A stretch of DNA of 40,861 nucleotides from Candidatus Kaiserbacteria bacterium (GCA_020428905.1 JAGQLY010000008.1:1-40861); one strand, 5' to 3'; positions 28,643 through 38,763 are shown, counted from the first letter of the stretch. A program made the numbers and translations. The notes: a model not told the origin generated them from the sequence alone.

Positions 28643-30361
28643 ATGGCCCTCCGACCTATATACCGATTGCACGAACCAGTATCTGAGGCCGTTGCTGTTG
28701 AGCTTGCGTCTTACGACCCGCTTGTGCAACAACTTCTCTACAATCGAAGTATTATCGATCGAGAGACTGCAGAACGGTTTCTTAATCCCGATTACGAACA
28801 ACATCTCCACGATCCTTTCTTGCTTACTGATATGGATCGAGCCGTTGAGCGCATCCTCGTTGCGTTGGCGGAAGGTGAACATATTCTTATTTACAGTGAC
28901 TATGATTGCGACGGTATTCCGGGTGGTGTTGTGCTCCACGATTTTTTAACTGCGCTTGGACACGCACGCTTCACCAACTATATTCCGCACCGACACGAAG
29001 AAGGGTATGGGTTTAATGCTGCATCCGTAGATCAGTTTGTGGCCAAGGGAGTATCACTCATTGTGACGGTTGATTGTGGCATCACCGACCACGAAGCTGT
29101 CGCAGCCGCACAGGCGGCCGGTATCGATGTTATTGTGACGGATCACCATGAACCGGGCGCGACACTCCCCGGGGCGTACGCGGTCGTGAATCCAAAGCGT
29201 GATGGGTCATACCCATTTCCGGGACTTTGTGGGACCGGTGTTGCATACAAGCTCGCGCAGGCGGTGCTCGCGCGCGGAAGGGAACGGGGGGTTGTTTCCC
29301 TTACGGAGGGTAAAGAGAAGTGGTGGCTTGATATGGTAGGGGTCGCTACTATTGCTGACATGGTACCACTTCAAGATGAGAACCGCGTACTCGCACACTA
29401 TGGTCTTACGGTGTTGCGAAAGTCGCGTCGGCCGGGCTTGCAGCAATTACTGCGCGCGGCCGGCGCGCGGCAAAGTGTACTTACCGAAGACGATGTTGGT
29501 TTCACCATTGGGCCACGCATCAATGCTGCGTCTCGTATGGATACTCCGGAGGACGCGTTTCACCTGTTGCGCACCACTGACGAGGTAGAAGCAGGTACCT
29601 ATGTGAGCCATCTTGAAAAGTTAAACAATGAACGAAAGGGAGTTGTAGCCGCCATGACGCGTGAGGCAAAGAAGAAGCTCCTCCAACATGAAACACTCCC
29701 CTCGGTTATTGTCCTCGGGAACCCATCTTGGCGACCATCGCTCGTCGGGCTTGTTGCCGGAAGTCTCGCAGAGGAGTTTTCTCGTCCTGCATTTGTGTGG
29801 GGGCGCGACGGTCAGGGGGTACTCAAAGGATCGTGTCGTTCCGGCTCGGGGGTGAGTGTGGTGACACTCATGGAGGCGACTCCTGATTCGTTTCGTACCT
29901 TTGGTGGACACCATGCGTCGGGAGGTTTCTCAGTGGCGGACGATGCAATACACACGCTCTCAGATGATTTGGCACGTGCGCAGGAGACACTCGTAACCAC
30001 AACCGACACGGGTAGTGAAGAATGTGTTGATGCCGATCTCTCCCTTGCCGATATTACTCCAGCATTACTTCGTTCCCTTAGGTCGCTCGCTCCCTACGGT
30101 GTGGGGAACCCTAAACCGCTGTTTCGGTTTCACGACGTTATTCCGGAAAATGTTGCTGTGTTTGGTAAGGCAAAAAATCATACCAAGCTCACTTTCGCGC
30201 TACCCGGAAGAGCTATTGAGGCGATTGCCTTTTTTAAGACACCCGATCAGTTTGTATCCACTCTAGAGACAGGAACACCGCTGACTCTTATTGCGCACGT
30301 TGAGGAAAGTTTTTTTATGGGACGGATGCAAACTCGCCTCCGTATCGTTGATGTTGTATAG
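28643..30361 (+). CDS. recJ: Single-stranded-DNA-specific exonuclease RecJ
   Basis: 572 residues from ATG 28643. The DHH phosphoesterase motifs are clear: YSDYDCDGIPGG near residue 87, VDCGITDH near 142, DHHEPG near 167, and the DHHA1 domain with GRDGQGVLKGSCRS and FGGHHASGGFSV. An OB-fold C-terminal domain closes the protein. It degrades single-stranded DNA 5' to 3' in recombination and repair. TAAAAT (28627-28632) is ten bases before the ATG. The stop overlaps a possible GTG start of rnhA, so the two form an operon. Confidence 0.95.
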   Translation: MALRPIYRLHEPVSEAVAVELASYDPLVQQLLYNRSIIDRETAERFLNPDYEQHLHDPFLLTDMDRAVERILVALAEGEHILIYSDYDCDGIPGGVVLHDFLTALGHARFTNYIPHRHEEGYGFNAASVDQFVAKGVSLIVTVDCGITDHEAVAAAQAAGIDVIVTDHHEPGATLPGAYAVVNPKRDGSYPFPGLCGTGVAYKLAQAVLARGRERGVVSLTEGKEKWWLDMVGVATIADMVPLQDENRVLAHYGLTVLRKSRRPGLQQLLRAAGARQSVLTEDDVGFTIGPRINAASRMDTPEDAFHLLRTTDEVEAGTYVSHLEKLNNERKGVVAAMTREAKKKLLQHETLPSVIVLGNPSWRPSLVGLVAGSLAEEFSRPAFVWGRDGQGVLKGSCRSGSGVSVVTLMEATPDSFRTFGGHHASGGFSVADDAIHTLSDDLARAQETLVTTTDTGSEECVDADLSLADITPALLRSLRSLAPYGVGNPKPLFRFHDVIPENVAVFGKAKNHTKLTFALPGRAIEAIAFFKTPDQFVSTLETGTPLTLIAHVEESFFMGRMQTRLRIVDVV

Positions 30362-30369
30362 TGACGGAC

Positions 30370-30801
30370 ATGGAAACAATCATTGTATATACTGACGGCG
30401 GTTCGCGTGGCAATCCTGGTCCTGCAGGAGCGGGAGCTTCTATCCAAGACACTTCGGGTGCAATCATCGAAGAGGTGTCCGAGTTTCTCGGCAACGGTAC
30501 CAATAACTTTGCAGAGTATCAGGCGGTGGTATTGGCACTTTATGCGCTGAAACGACGCTACGGCAAAGAGACCAAAGACATGCACTTTGAACTACGCATG
30601 GACAGCGAGCTCGTACAGAAACAACTAAGCGGGGTGTATCAAATAAAAGAGCCCGGCCTCATACCGCAATTTATAGAAATTCATAACCTCCGCGTTGCAC
30701 ATTTTCCTAATCTCACCATCATGCATGTGCCACGCGAGAAAAACACCGAAGCAGATCGTCTCGCAAATGAGGCGATGAATCAGGGAACGAAAGGTTTTTA
30801 A
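30370..30801 (+). CDS. rnhA: Ribonuclease HI-like protein
   Basis: 143 residues from ATG 30370 (a GTG at 30361 would add three). YTDGGSRGNPGPAGAGA contains the first catalytic Asp, NNFAEYQAVVLAL the catalytic Glu, LRMDSELV the third Asp, and EADRLANEAM the final Asp. This is the short RNase HI type without the basic handle loop. It removes RNA from RNA-DNA hybrids, fitting its place behind recJ. Confidence 0.93.
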   Translation: METIIVYTDGGSRGNPGPAGAGASIQDTSGAIIEEVSEFLGNGTNNFAEYQAVVLALYALKRRYGKETKDMHFELRMDSELVQKQLSGVYQIKEPGLIPQFIEIHNLRVAHFPNLTIMHVPREKNTEADRLANEAMNQGTKGF

Positions 30802-30841
30802 ACTGAGAAGATGAGAGACATGCTACGCTGATACTACGAAT

Positions 30842-32440
30842 ATGCGTAATGTTTTCTTTTATACCGTAACGACTACCTTTGTGGTGGGGGTGTTTGCACG
30901 GTCGTTTTTTGAGAGTGTGGGTACGCTCTCGCTGCTCTGCCTTATTCTTGGTAGTGCGTACTTCATTTTGTGGAAACGCCGGGTGCGACCGTACGTGTCG
31001 CGTCTCTTTGTGGGAAGTATTGCATTCTGCGCGTTTGGTCTTGGCGGGCTGTATCTCGATTGGCACGAGCGTTCCTCGTCGCTTCTTGAATCGGAGGTCG
31101 GTGTTGAGGGTGTGTATGTCGGCGTAGTGATACGTGAGCCGGATATTCGAGAGACGAGCGCACATCTCTATGTACGTCTTTCAGACTACGACGAAACCGT
31201 ACTTGTCATTGCTAACCGTTTCGTTGGTGTTTCTTATGGTGATACGTTGTCGCTTTCCGGACATATTGAAAAGCCAGAAGCGTTTGAGACAGATCTCGGA
31301 AGAATGTTTAATTATCCGGGCTACCTTAAGGCACGTGGTGTGCACTATACGATGCCCTTTGCTGACCTTGCGGTGCTGGATTCGGGGGGTGGGAACGCGA
31401 TTATCTCGGGACTCTTCTCCCTTAAACAGCGCATCATGCAGGCGGTGGAACGCAGTATTCCCGAGCCACAAGCGGGACTTGGTGAGGGGTTGCTTCTTGG
31501 AGTGAAGCGCGCGCTTGGTGATGATCTTGAAAAAGCCTTTCGTACCGTGGGTATTATTCATATCGTGGTGCTTTCCGGGTACAACATCATGCTCGTGGCC
31601 GATGCGATTACCCGACTACTTTCGTTTTTTCTCCGTCCACACACACGCATGGTGTTTGGAATACTTGGTATTAGTGCCTTTGCACTCATCGTGGGGCTAT
31701 CGGCGACGGTGGTACGCGCTTCGGTCATGGCCGCGCTGCTTCTTATTGCACGAGCGACCGGTCGCACGTATGTCATACTGCGAGCACTCGTACTTGCCGG
31801 TGTAGGAATGGTACTTATCAATCCATACTTACTTGCATTTGATCCGGGATTTCAACTCTCTTTCATGGCTACACTCGGACTCATTGTGCTTGCGCCACTC
31901 ATTGAGCAGCGCCTCCATCTTGTACCAACGAAGTTTCAGATTCGTGAGTTTCTCACCGCAACTATCACCACACAGCTTTTTGTACTTCCACTTCTCATGT
32001 ATCAGATTGGTGCGGTGTCTATCATTGCTATTGTGGTAAATGTGCTCGTGCTGCCCGCGGTACCACTCGCGATGTTACTCACCTTTGCTGCAGGTGTTGT
32101 GGGGAGCTTCTCTTCGGGTATTGCACTCATGGTAGGATTGTTTGCTTACCTGCCGCTCACGTACATTGTACATATTGCAGAGAAGTTTGCGCTTATTCCG
32201 GGCGCGGCCGTTACCATTCCCGAGATACCATTTGTGATTGTCCTGTTTCTCTACGCACTCATGGGTTATGGCATCTATCGTTGGCGCACCACCATGCTTG
32301 AGCACTCACTTATGAACAAGGAAAAAGATTTGGATGGCACTACCGGCACGCACCTTGACGGATGGACCATCGTTGAAGAAAAAGAAAACAGCCCCGACAC
32401 AAACGTTGTGTTGGAGCCATCCTCGCTCCCATTTCGGTAA
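30842..32440 (+). CDS. comEC: ComEC/Rec2 membrane channel, competence domain only
   Basis: 532 residues. An N-terminal pair of membrane helices is followed by an OB-like DUF4131 region (LYVRLSDYDETVL) and the Competence core starting near GLLLGVKRALGDDLEKAFRT with HIVVLSGYNIMLVA, equivalent to the usual LAVSGLHV. Many further membrane helices reach residue ~490, with FDPGFQLSFMATLGLIVLAP being typical. The C-terminal metallo-beta-lactamase domain present in most ComEC proteins is missing and is encoded separately at 33079. It carries single-stranded DNA across the membrane. GATACT lies six bases before the ATG. Confidence 0.93.
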   Translation: MRNVFFYTVTTTFVVGVFARSFFESVGTLSLLCLILGSAYFILWKRRVRPYVSRLFVGSIAFCAFGLGGLYLDWHERSSSLLESEVGVEGVYVGVVIREPDIRETSAHLYVRLSDYDETVLVIANRFVGVSYGDTLSLSGHIEKPEAFETDLGRMFNYPGYLKARGVHYTMPFADLAVLDSGGGNAIISGLFSLKQRIMQAVERSIPEPQAGLGEGLLLGVKRALGDDLEKAFRTVGIIHIVVLSGYNIMLVADAITRLLSFFLRPHTRMVFGILGISAFALIVGLSATVVRASVMAALLLIARATGRTYVILRALVLAGVGMVLINPYLLAFDPGFQLSFMATLGLIVLAPLIEQRLHLVPTKFQIREFLTATITTQLFVLPLLMYQIGAVSIIAIVVNVLVLPAVPLAMLLTFAAGVVGSFSSGIALMVGLFAYLPLTYIVHIAEKFALIPGAAVTIPEIPFVIVLFLYALMGYGIYRWRTTMLEHSLMNKEKDLDGTTGTHLDGWTIVEEKENSPDTNVVLEPSSLPFR

Positions 32441-32442
32441 TG

Positions 32443-33033
32443 TTAGAGCCCGAAGCGTTTTTCGACGACACTCCAATTTACATTCTTGAGAAATGCTTCG
32501 ATGTATTGTTTCTTTTCGCTCGGGAGGTAGTCCACCATGAAGGCGTGTTCCCACATGTCCATAGCGAGAATAATCGGTAGGCCGCCAAGTTGTCCGAGCT
32601 CGTGGTCACTGACCCACGCGGTATGCACAGTGCCTTTTTCATGATCTGCGTAGAGTATTGTCCAACCAATACCGCGACTCATGCCGACGGTGGTGAAGTG
32701 TGCGATAAACGCATCCCACGAACCGTACTTTTCACCCACCGCGTGCGCAAGTGGAGAGTCGGGGTTTGCCGCAGTCGCACCGCCTTCAAGTTGTGCAAAG
32801 TAGTATTCATGCATACGCATGCCGTTGAATTCAAAGCCGAGCCGACGGCGTGTTTCCATGATGGCGTAGGCATACTTCTCTCCATCAAGTTCAGTAAGTG
32901 TGTGGATCTGTTCGCGCAAATGGTTTACGTGTTTCACGTAGCTCTCGTAGAGACCGAGGTGTGCGGTGATCTGCTTTTCCGATAATCCCGGCAGTTCAGG
33001 GAGATTAAATGATTGTGTTTGGTAGGTGTGCAT
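32443..33033 (-). CDS. sod: Superoxide dismutase (Fe/Mn family)
   Basis: 196 residues. Metal ligands: His in HLGLYESYVKHVN, His in MRMHEYYFAQL, and Asp/His in MDMWEHAFMVDYL. The usual QDGSGW-like region reads GMSRGIGWTIL. It dismutates superoxide to hydrogen peroxide and oxygen; metal preference cannot be read safely. The N-terminal half is less conserved than usual. It is antisense-oriented and inserted between the two halves of the ComEC system, with its stop only three bases from the comEC stop. Confidence 0.93.
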   Translation of the reverse strand: MHTYQTQSFNLPELPGLSEKQITAHLGLYESYVKHVNHLREQIHTLTELDGEKYAYAIMETRRRLGFEFNGMRMHEYYFAQLEGGATAANPDSPLAHAVGEKYGSWDAFIAHFTTVGMSRGIGWTILYADHEKGTVHTAWVSDHELGQLGGLPIILAMDMWEHAFMVDYLPSEKKQYIEAFLKNVNWSVVEKRFGL

Positions 33034-33078
33034 AGCTTTGCGTTAGTTATCAGTGATTGGATTGTAGCATAGAGCTGT

Positions 33079-33996
33079 ATGTGGCACAGCACACGGGCGC
33101 GCAGTACAGTACTTCTGGTTGTTTTGTTGGTCGGTTTGGTGACCTCCTTTCTTTCGGCATACGGGTATTCTCTAAATCACTTTCTCAGTGCGACCGTATT
33201 CTCTGGCGGCGAGCGCTGTGACCCAGGACTCCTCTGCGTGTACTTTCTTGATGTGGGGCAAGGGGATGCGATTTTTATTGAAACGCCCGATGGACATCAG
33301 ATGCTCATAGATGGCGGTCCGGGAAGCGACGTGCTGCGAGAGCTTGGTGCAGTGATGTCGTTTTTTGATCGGACAATTGATGTTGTACTCGCCACACACC
33401 CCGATCAAGACCATGTTGGTGGGTTGGTAGACGTGCTTGATCGGTACACTGTTGGTGCGGTACTCATGACCGAGAACAAAAGTGATACGCCGGTCTACAA
33501 CCGGCTCACCGAGGCAGTAAGTGATGAAGGTGCTGCCGTTCATTATGCCCGTGCAGGAGACACACTTGTTCTTGGTGAAGGTGTTGCTGGTGAGGTGCGG
33601 TTTGAGGTTCTGTACCCCGATCGCGATCCAACACTTCTTGAAAGTAATACATCCTCTATTGTGGGTCGTCTGGTATATGGCGATACTGAGTGGATGCTTA
33701 CCGGGGATGCACCACAAGCGATTGAAGAATATTTGGTCGCACTCTTCGGGGTTACACTTCACAGCGATGTGCTTAAGGTGGGGCATCACGGATCGAAAAC
33801 AGCAACTGCCGAGACGTTCGTCTCGGCAGTTGCCCCCGACTACGCAGTTATTTCGGCTGGCAAAAATAATCGCTACGGTCATCCACATCAGGAAGTGCTC
33901 GATACTTTAGAAGCTGCAGGCATAGAAATAAAAAATACCGCCGACGAGGGCAGTATCAAGTTCTCCAGTGACGGAGCGTGGGTGTCTGTTGAGTAG
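33079..33996 (+). CDS. ComEC-type metallo-beta-lactamase domain protein
   Basis: 305 residues. One N-terminal membrane helix (about 11-30) precedes LCVYFLDVGQGDAIFIE, the hallmark opening of the ComEC hydrolase domain. The metal-binding motif THPDQDHVGG, DGGPGSD, LTGDAP, KVGHHGSKTA and ISAGKNNRYGHP follow. It probably works outside the membrane with the separate ComEC channel, degrading or processing the incoming strand. TAGCAT (33065-33070), eight bases before the ATG, fits a leaderless start. sod lies between it and comEC on the other strand. Confidence 0.93.
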   Translation: MWHSTRARSTVLLVVLLVGLVTSFLSAYGYSLNHFLSATVFSGGERCDPGLLCVYFLDVGQGDAIFIETPDGHQMLIDGGPGSDVLRELGAVMSFFDRTIDVVLATHPDQDHVGGLVDVLDRYTVGAVLMTENKSDTPVYNRLTEAVSDEGAAVHYARAGDTLVLGEGVAGEVRFEVLYPDRDPTLLESNTSSIVGRLVYGDTEWMLTGDAPQAIEEYLVALFGVTLHSDVLKVGHHGSKTATAETFVSAVAPDYAVISAGKNNRYGHPHQEVLDTLEAAGIEIKNTADEGSIKFSSDGAWVSVE

Positions 33997-34015
33997 GGTG
34001 GTTCATTATCTTTAT

Positions 34016-34309
34016 TCATCCCATGGTTTCCCAGATATCCTTGTTCGATAGCCGGGCAATTTTGACCAAACCTCCTGTGGGAGGCGACAGTCTGTGATCG
34101 ATCCACACTGTCACCTCAAAATGCTCTTCGTGGGAAATGTCCTCAGAGCAAGGGCGCCAGCCACGCAGACGTAGTCGAAGTGGGAGACGATACGGGACTT
34201 CGTTGATCAGCATCCTTCTTGTGTACCGAGCCTCCAGGAGGAGTAGTACAATCACGACGAGGATCAGGCCTACGAGGACGCCTAGTATTAGCCAGGTGTT
34301 TGTTTCCAC
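34016..34309 (-). CDS. Unknown small membrane protein
   Basis: 97 residues from GTG 34309, preceded by GGAG seven bases upstream, one of the few visible Shine-Dalgarno sequences. A strongly hydrophobic helix (LILGVLVGLILVVIVLLLL) near the N-terminus is followed by a short basic linker and a small hydrophilic domain with FEVTVWIDHRLSPPTGG. The family is not recognised. It lies between the hydrolase gene and rpmB, in the opposite orientation to the former. Confidence 0.6.
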   Translation of the reverse strand: METNTWLILGVLVGLILVVIVLLLLEARYTRRMLINEVPYRLPLRLRLRGWRPCSEDISHEEHFEVTVWIDHRLSPPTGGLVKIARLSNKDIWETMG

Positions 34310-34348
34310 TGTTACTCTCCGGTTGCTGTTCTGGTCTGAAGTATAAAG

Positions 34349-34379
34349 AAAAACACACCTTAGATTAAAGTGTGTTTTT
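34349..34379. terminator. Terminator of rpmB
   Basis: AAAAACACAC (34349-34358) pairs with GTGTGTTTTT (34370-34379), directly past the rpmB stop on the minus strand. Confidence 0.7.
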
Positions 34380-34389
34380 GGTATTTAGT

Positions 34390-34632
34390 TTAAATAAGCC
34401 CGGCCTCTTTGAGTGTCTTGTATGCGCCGTTCTTTGCGATCGTGCGGAGTGCCTTTGTTGAAATGTTCACCACGACTGCCTTTCCGAGTTCTGGCACGTA
34501 GATACGCTTCTTTTGGAGATTTGGTTGTCGGCGTGCTTTACCGCACGGATTAAACTGCGTCGCACGAGTGCGGTTGCTATATCGTCCACCGATCTGGGTT
34601 TTCTTGCCGGTTATTTGACACTGCTTTGCCAT
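34390..34632 (-). CDS. rpmB: 50S ribosomal protein L28
   Basis: 80 residues from ATG 34632. The start AKQCQITGKKTQIGGRYSN is the L28 signature; the basic middle and VNISTKALRTIAKNGAYKT complete it. It belongs to the large ribosomal subunit. Nine residues of open frame upstream are excluded because TACGAT (34642-34647) lies nine bases before ATG 34632. It is transcribed alone. Confidence 0.95.
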   Translation of the reverse strand: MAKQCQITGKKTQIGGRYSNRTRATQFNPCGKARRQPNLQKKRIYVPELGKAVVVNISTKALRTIAKNGAYKTLKEAGLI

Positions 34633-34729
34633 AGTCGCGACATCGTACCACAGCAGCACTATATTGCAAGCATCGGCATATCCGAGAATACGACTTTCAA
34701 CTTTTCGCTTTCTCCTTTACACTGTGCCT

Positions 34730-35401
34730 ATGGGTATTGAAACTATTAGTATCATCATTGCGTTAGTGCTTTCCATCATTCTTCACGAGGTTGCGCATGG
34801 TTATGCGGCCAACTGGCTTGGTGATCCGACCGCACGTCTTGCGGGGCGTCTCACGCTGAATCCTATCTCTCACATTGACCCACTAGGATCGATTGTTGTT
34901 CCCGGTCTCTTGTTCTTCTCGGGGGTGCCGTTCCTCTTTGGGTGGGCAAAGCCAGTACCGTATAATCCCTACAATTTGAAAAATCAACGTTGGGGCGAGG
35001 CGATCGTTGCTTTCGCAGGACCCGGCACCAATCTTTTACTCGCGCTTATTTTTGGCATATTCATTCATTTCGGCGCGACGACCGGTATCCTTTCTCTGGC
35101 GACACTCCAACTTGCCTCATATATCGTTTTCATTAACGTGCTGCTTGCGCTCTTTAATCTTATACCGTTCCCGCCACTCGACGGCTCGAAGGTTCTCGAT
35201 GCTCTTTTGCCCTACCGCGCACGGATAGCGTACCAGAAACTCGCCCACTTCACCGCCCGACACAGTCTCGCGGTAACACTCATTTTTATCTTCATTATCG
35301 TCAATTTCCTTTGGAAATACATCGCCGCCGGGGTATTTGTGATCGCAACACTCTTCACCGGTCTTGCCCCGCACGAATTTTTGCAGCTGCTGAATGTGTA
35401 G
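34730..35401 (+). CDS. Site-2 protease family zinc metallopeptidase (M50)
   Basis: 223 residues from ATG 34730. The zinc motif HEVAHG lies in the first membrane helix and NLIPFPPLDGSKV carries the third ligand in a later helix. Five to six hydrophobic helices fill the protein, and AFAGPGTNLLLAL is the conserved mid-segment. There is no PDZ domain, so this is the minimal S2P type rather than RseP. It cuts membrane-embedded substrates; a link to the ECF sigma pathway at 7 kb is conceivable but unsupported. TACACT (34718-34723) is six bases before the ATG. Confidence 0.93.
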   Translation: MGIETISIIIALVLSIILHEVAHGYAANWLGDPTARLAGRLTLNPISHIDPLGSIVVPGLLFFSGVPFLFGWAKPVPYNPYNLKNQRWGEAIVAFAGPGTNLLLALIFGIFIHFGATTGILSLATLQLASYIVFINVLLALFNLIPFPPLDGSKVLDALLPYRARIAYQKLAHFTARHSLAVTLIFIFIIVNFLWKYIAAGVFVIATLFTGLAPHEFLQLLNV

Positions 35402-35490
35402 GGTTGCATAAAGCTCTTTTGAGGTTTACATGGACCCCTCCTCGAAGAGGTTAACTGCCAGCCTCAGGCCCGCTACCGCTTCTTTTCTTC

Positions 35491-35521
35491 GCCCGCCACC
35501 AGTGCGGGCATTACTGTTTTT
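35491..35521 (+). terminator. Probable terminator of the protease gene
   Basis: GCCCGC-CACCAGT-GCGGGC followed after seven bases by TTTTT. Confidence 0.4.
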
Positions 35522-35564
35522 AAGTGCTGTGTGGCAACTGCCGTCCTCACAGCTACGGTATATG

Positions 35565-35593
35565 TTGCATTATTTTGACAAATACAGTAGAGT
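35565..35593 (+). promoter_or_regulatory. Promoter of the str operon
   Basis: TTGCAT (35565-35570), 17-base spacer, TAGAGT (35588-35593), 15 bases before the rpsL ATG. Confidence 0.45.
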
Positions 35594-35608
35594 GTCGGGA
35601 CCATTTTT

Positions 35609-36016
35609 ATGGCAACCATCAATCAGCTTACAAAAAAACGACGACGCGACCCGATCAAGAAATCAAAGACCGGGGCGCTTCGTGCTGGTTTTGACTCAGT
35701 TCGTAACCGTGCCAATTACTACAACTCACCGCTTAAGCGTGGAGTATGTACTCGTGTGACCACAAAGACACCGCGTAAGCCGAACTCTGCGATCCGAAAG
35801 ATTGCCCGTGTTCGTCTGACCAACGGCCTTGAAATCACCGCGTACATTCCCGGGGAAGGACACTCTCTCCAGGAACACTCAGTAGTATTGGTGCGTGGCG
35901 GTCGAGTGAAAGACATCGGTGTACAGTACACCGTGGTACGTGGAAAGTACGATGCATCGGGCGTCGACAAGCGTATGCGCGGCCGTTCTCGCTACGGTGT
36001 TAAGAAGCCGAAATAG
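35609..36016 (+). CDS. rpsL: 30S ribosomal protein S12
   Basis: 135 residues against about 124 in E. coli. The start [13 protein letters not shown] and the core [40 protein letters not shown] are conserved. Between them residues about 25-42 contain some 13 extra residues ([13 protein letters not shown]). The decoding-centre loops with the streptomycin-associated lysines (TPRKPNS, GGRVKD) are intact. It heads the str operon. Confidence 0.97.
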   Translation: MATINQLTKKRRRDPIKKSKTGALRAGFDSVRNRANYYNSPLKRGVCTRVTTKTPRKPNSAIRKIARVRLTNGLEITAYIPGEGHSLQEHSVVLVRGGRVKDIGVQYTVVRGKYDASGVDKRMRGRSRYGVKKPK

Positions 36017-36072
36017 CCACAAACCCAGTACCAATAGTTTATACTCGCTTAAGATAATCGATAGGAAGCACT

Positions 36073-36546
36073 ATGCGACGACCAATCAAAAAGAGACCAA
36101 CTGTCTCACCAGATGAACAATACAATTCAGAGAATGTATCACGACTTATTAATTACGTGATGCTTCGAGGTCAAAAAGAAACCGCACGCAAAATTGTGTA
36201 CGGTGCTTTTGAGATGATTAAAAATGCCAAAGACGGAGGCGGTGATCCGCTCGAAATATTTGAGGCAGCACTCCAAAATGCGGGACCGCAGATGGAGGTA
36301 CGTTCACGGCGTGTGGGTGGCGCAAACTACCAGGTGCCGCGTGAGGTGCGCCCAGAACGACGACTCGCAATTGCGCTTCGCAACCTCATTGCGTCAGCGC
36401 GTTCACAAAAAGGTGTTCCAATGCACAAGGCACTTGCCGTTGAGCTTATGCAGGCAGCTCGAGAAGAAGGTTCTGCGGTGAAGAAGAAGGACGACATGCA
36501 CAAGATGGCCGAAGCAAACCGAGCGTTCGCTCACTTCGCGTGGTAG
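36073..36546 (+). CDS. rpsG: 30S ribosomal protein S7
   Basis: 157 residues, normal length. MRRPIKKR, the [23 protein letters not shown] core, and [16 protein letters not shown] are typical. It nucleates the head of the small subunit near the E site. AGGAAG just upstream of the start is a weak Shine-Dalgarno; TATACT lies further upstream and could be an internal promoter. It lies between rpsL and fusA as in most bacteria. Confidence 0.97.
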   Translation: MRRPIKKRPTVSPDEQYNSENVSRLINYVMLRGQKETARKIVYGAFEMIKNAKDGGGDPLEIFEAALQNAGPQMEVRSRRVGGANYQVPREVRPERRLAIALRNLIASARSQKGVPMHKALAVELMQAAREEGSAVKKKDDMHKMAEANRAFAHFAW

Positions 36547-36591
36547 GCAGAGTAATTTAATAGTACGTAACTTTAAAAAAGAATAGATACT

Positions 36592-38763
36592 ATGGCACGA
36601 GCATTTCCACTCGAAAAACTTCGAAACTTCGGTATTGTTGCACACGTTGACGCGGGTAAGACTACGACATCTGAGCGTGTGCTGTTCTACACCGGTATGA
36701 GCCACAAAATCGGTGAGGTACATGACGGCGCAACGGTCACCGACTGGATGGAACAGGAGCGCGAGCGCGGTATCACCATTACAGCCGCCGCTATTTCGTG
36801 TAACTGGACGAAGACACTTGAGACCGATCGTACCAGTGTCGCACTCAAGCACACCTTCAACATCATCGATACTCCGGGACACATCGACTTTACCGCAGAG
36901 GTAAAGCGTTCAATGCGTGTGCTCGACGGCGCGGTGGTGGTCTTCGACGGCGCTGCTGGTGTGGAGCCACAGACTGAAACCAACTGGGGCTATGCCGATG
37001 AAGCCAATGTGCCACGCATTTGTTTCATTAATAAGATGGACAAACTCGGGGCCGATTTTGATGCATCGGTAAAGTCTATTCACGATCGTCTTTCTAAAAA
37101 AGCCGTTCGTATCCAGCTTCCGATTGGTCGCGAGGACTCACTCGCGGGTGTCGTTGATCTTATCACCATGAAGGCGTATCGCTTTGGTGGCAATATGGGT
37201 ATCGACGTGACCGAAGAAGATATTCCTGCAGATATGCAAGAGGAAGCAGCAAAATGGCGCAGCGAAATGATCGAAAAGATTGTTGAACATGACGATGTGC
37301 TCATGGAGGCGTTTCTCGAAGGGAACGAGCCAAGCAACGAAGACCTCAAGAAGACACTGCGTAAGGCGGTGATCGCGAATGAAATTTTCCCCGTAATGAC
37401 TGGTTCTGCACTCAAGAATATCGGGGTCCAGCTCGTGCTCGACGCAGTAGTTGATTATCTTCCTTCGCCGCTCGACCTTCCGGACATTGACGGTGTTGAT
37501 CCAGATAGCAATGAAGCCATTACTCGCAAAGCTTCAGATGAAGAGCCATTCTGTGCGCTTGCCTTCAAACTCCAGGACGACAAGTTCGTTGGCCAACTTG
37601 CTTTCTTCCGTGTGTATTCGGGTGTGGTGAAGGCGGGAAGCTACATTTTGAACTCCTCGACCGGAAACAAAGAACGTGTTGGACGTATTGTGCGACTTAT
37701 GGCGGATAAACGAGAAGAGGTGGAAGAGGTATATGCCGGAGAAATCGCAGCGATGGTGGGCCTTAAGGAGATAAAGACCTCACACACCCTGTGTGACGAA
37801 GCAAAGCCAATTGTGCTTGAGCAGATCGTATTCCCAGAACCAGTGGTTGCGGTACGTGTTGAACCAAAGACCAAAAACGACCAAGAGAAAATGGGTGTTG
37901 CGCTTAAGCGACTTGCTGACGAAGACCCAACCTTCAAAGTATCAACTGACGAAGAAACTCTCGAGACTATTATCGCTGGTATGGGCGAGCTCCATCTCGA
38001 TATCATTGTCGATCGCATGAAGCGTGAGTTTGGTGTGGAAGCAAATATCGGTAAGCCACAGGTAGCATACCGTGAGACTATTCAGCGTGAGGCGGAAGCA
38101 GAACATAAATACATTAAACAATCTGGTGGTCGCGGTCAGTATGGTCACGTAAAGCTTCGCATCAGGCCACTTGAAGCACTTGGCGAAGACGAGACAGTAG
38201 CAAAGAACGTAACTCGCGAGGACCACTTCGAATTCGTAAACAGTATTAAAGGAGGTGCTATTCCACAGGAATATATTCCTGCGGTTATGAAGGGGTGCAA
38301 GGAGGCAATGGCGCGCGGTTTTGTTGCCGGGTACAAAATGGAGGACGTCTCTGTCGAACTTTTTGACGGAAGCTTCCACGATGTGGACTCAAGTGAAATC
38401 GCCTTTAAGCTCGCTGGTATCAACGCTTTCAAAGAGGCGGCGCAGAAGGCGAATGCCGTTATCCTCGAACCGATCATGAAGGTTGAGGTACGTACACCGG
38501 AAGAGTATATGGGAGACATCAACGGAAATATCAACTCCAAGCGCGGACTCATCGAGGGAACTGAAGAGCTTGGCGGCAAAACGATTGTTCATGCAAAGGT
38601 GCCGCTTTCAGAAATGTTTGGGTACACCAACTCACTTCGTTCGATGACCCAAGGACGCGCATCAATGACCATGGAATTTGATCACTACGAAGTTGTGCCG
38701 CCAAACGTCGCACAAGAAATCAAAGCAGCGAGGGGCGTGAAGGGGGATGACGCTGATGCGTAG
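36592..38763 (+). CDS. fusA: Elongation factor G
   Basis: 723 residues. GTPase motifs: [19 protein letters not shown] (P-loop), the switch region [19 protein letters not shown], and NKMDK. Domains II-V follow, with [12 protein letters not shown] and the domain IV tip [13 protein letters not shown]. It drives tRNA-mRNA translocation on the ribosome. A hairpin with 11-base arms spans the stop codon (38736-38780). Confidence 0.98.
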   Translation: MARAFPLEKLRNFGIVAHVDAGKTTTSERVLFYTGMSHKIGEVHDGATVTDWMEQERERGITITAAAISCNWTKTLETDRTSVALKHTFNIIDTPGHIDFTAEVKRSMRVLDGAVVVFDGAAGVEPQTETNWGYADEANVPRICFINKMDKLGADFDASVKSIHDRLSKKAVRIQLPIGREDSLAGVVDLITMKAYRFGGNMGIDVTEEDIPADMQEEAAKWRSEMIEKIVEHDDVLMEAFLEGNEPSNEDLKKTLRKAVIANEIFPVMTGSALKNIGVQLVLDAVVDYLPSPLDLPDIDGVDPDSNEAITRKASDEEPFCALAFKLQDDKFVGQLAFFRVYSGVVKAGSYILNSSTGNKERVGRIVRLMADKREEVEEVYAGEIAAMVGLKEIKTSHTLCDEAKPIVLEQIVFPEPVVAVRVEPKTKNDQEKMGVALKRLADEDPTFKVSTDEETLETIIAGMGELHLDIIVDRMKREFGVEANIGKPQVAYRETIQREAEAEHKYIKQSGGRGQYGHVKLRIRPLEALGEDETVAKNVTREDHFEFVNSIKGGAIPQEYIPAVMKGCKEAMARGFVAGYKMEDVSVELFDGSFHDVDSSEIAFKLAGINAFKEAAQKANAVILEPIMKVEVRTPEEYMGDINGNINSKRGLIEGTEELGGKTIVHAKVPLSEMFGYTNSLRSMTQGRASMTMEFDHYEVVPPNVAQEIKAARGVKGDDADA

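Noticed and set aside
32929-32944. GTGTTTCACGTAGCTC inside sod as a ninth parS site
   Set aside because: Only one half matches the palindrome and it is isolated, 26 kb from the cluster.
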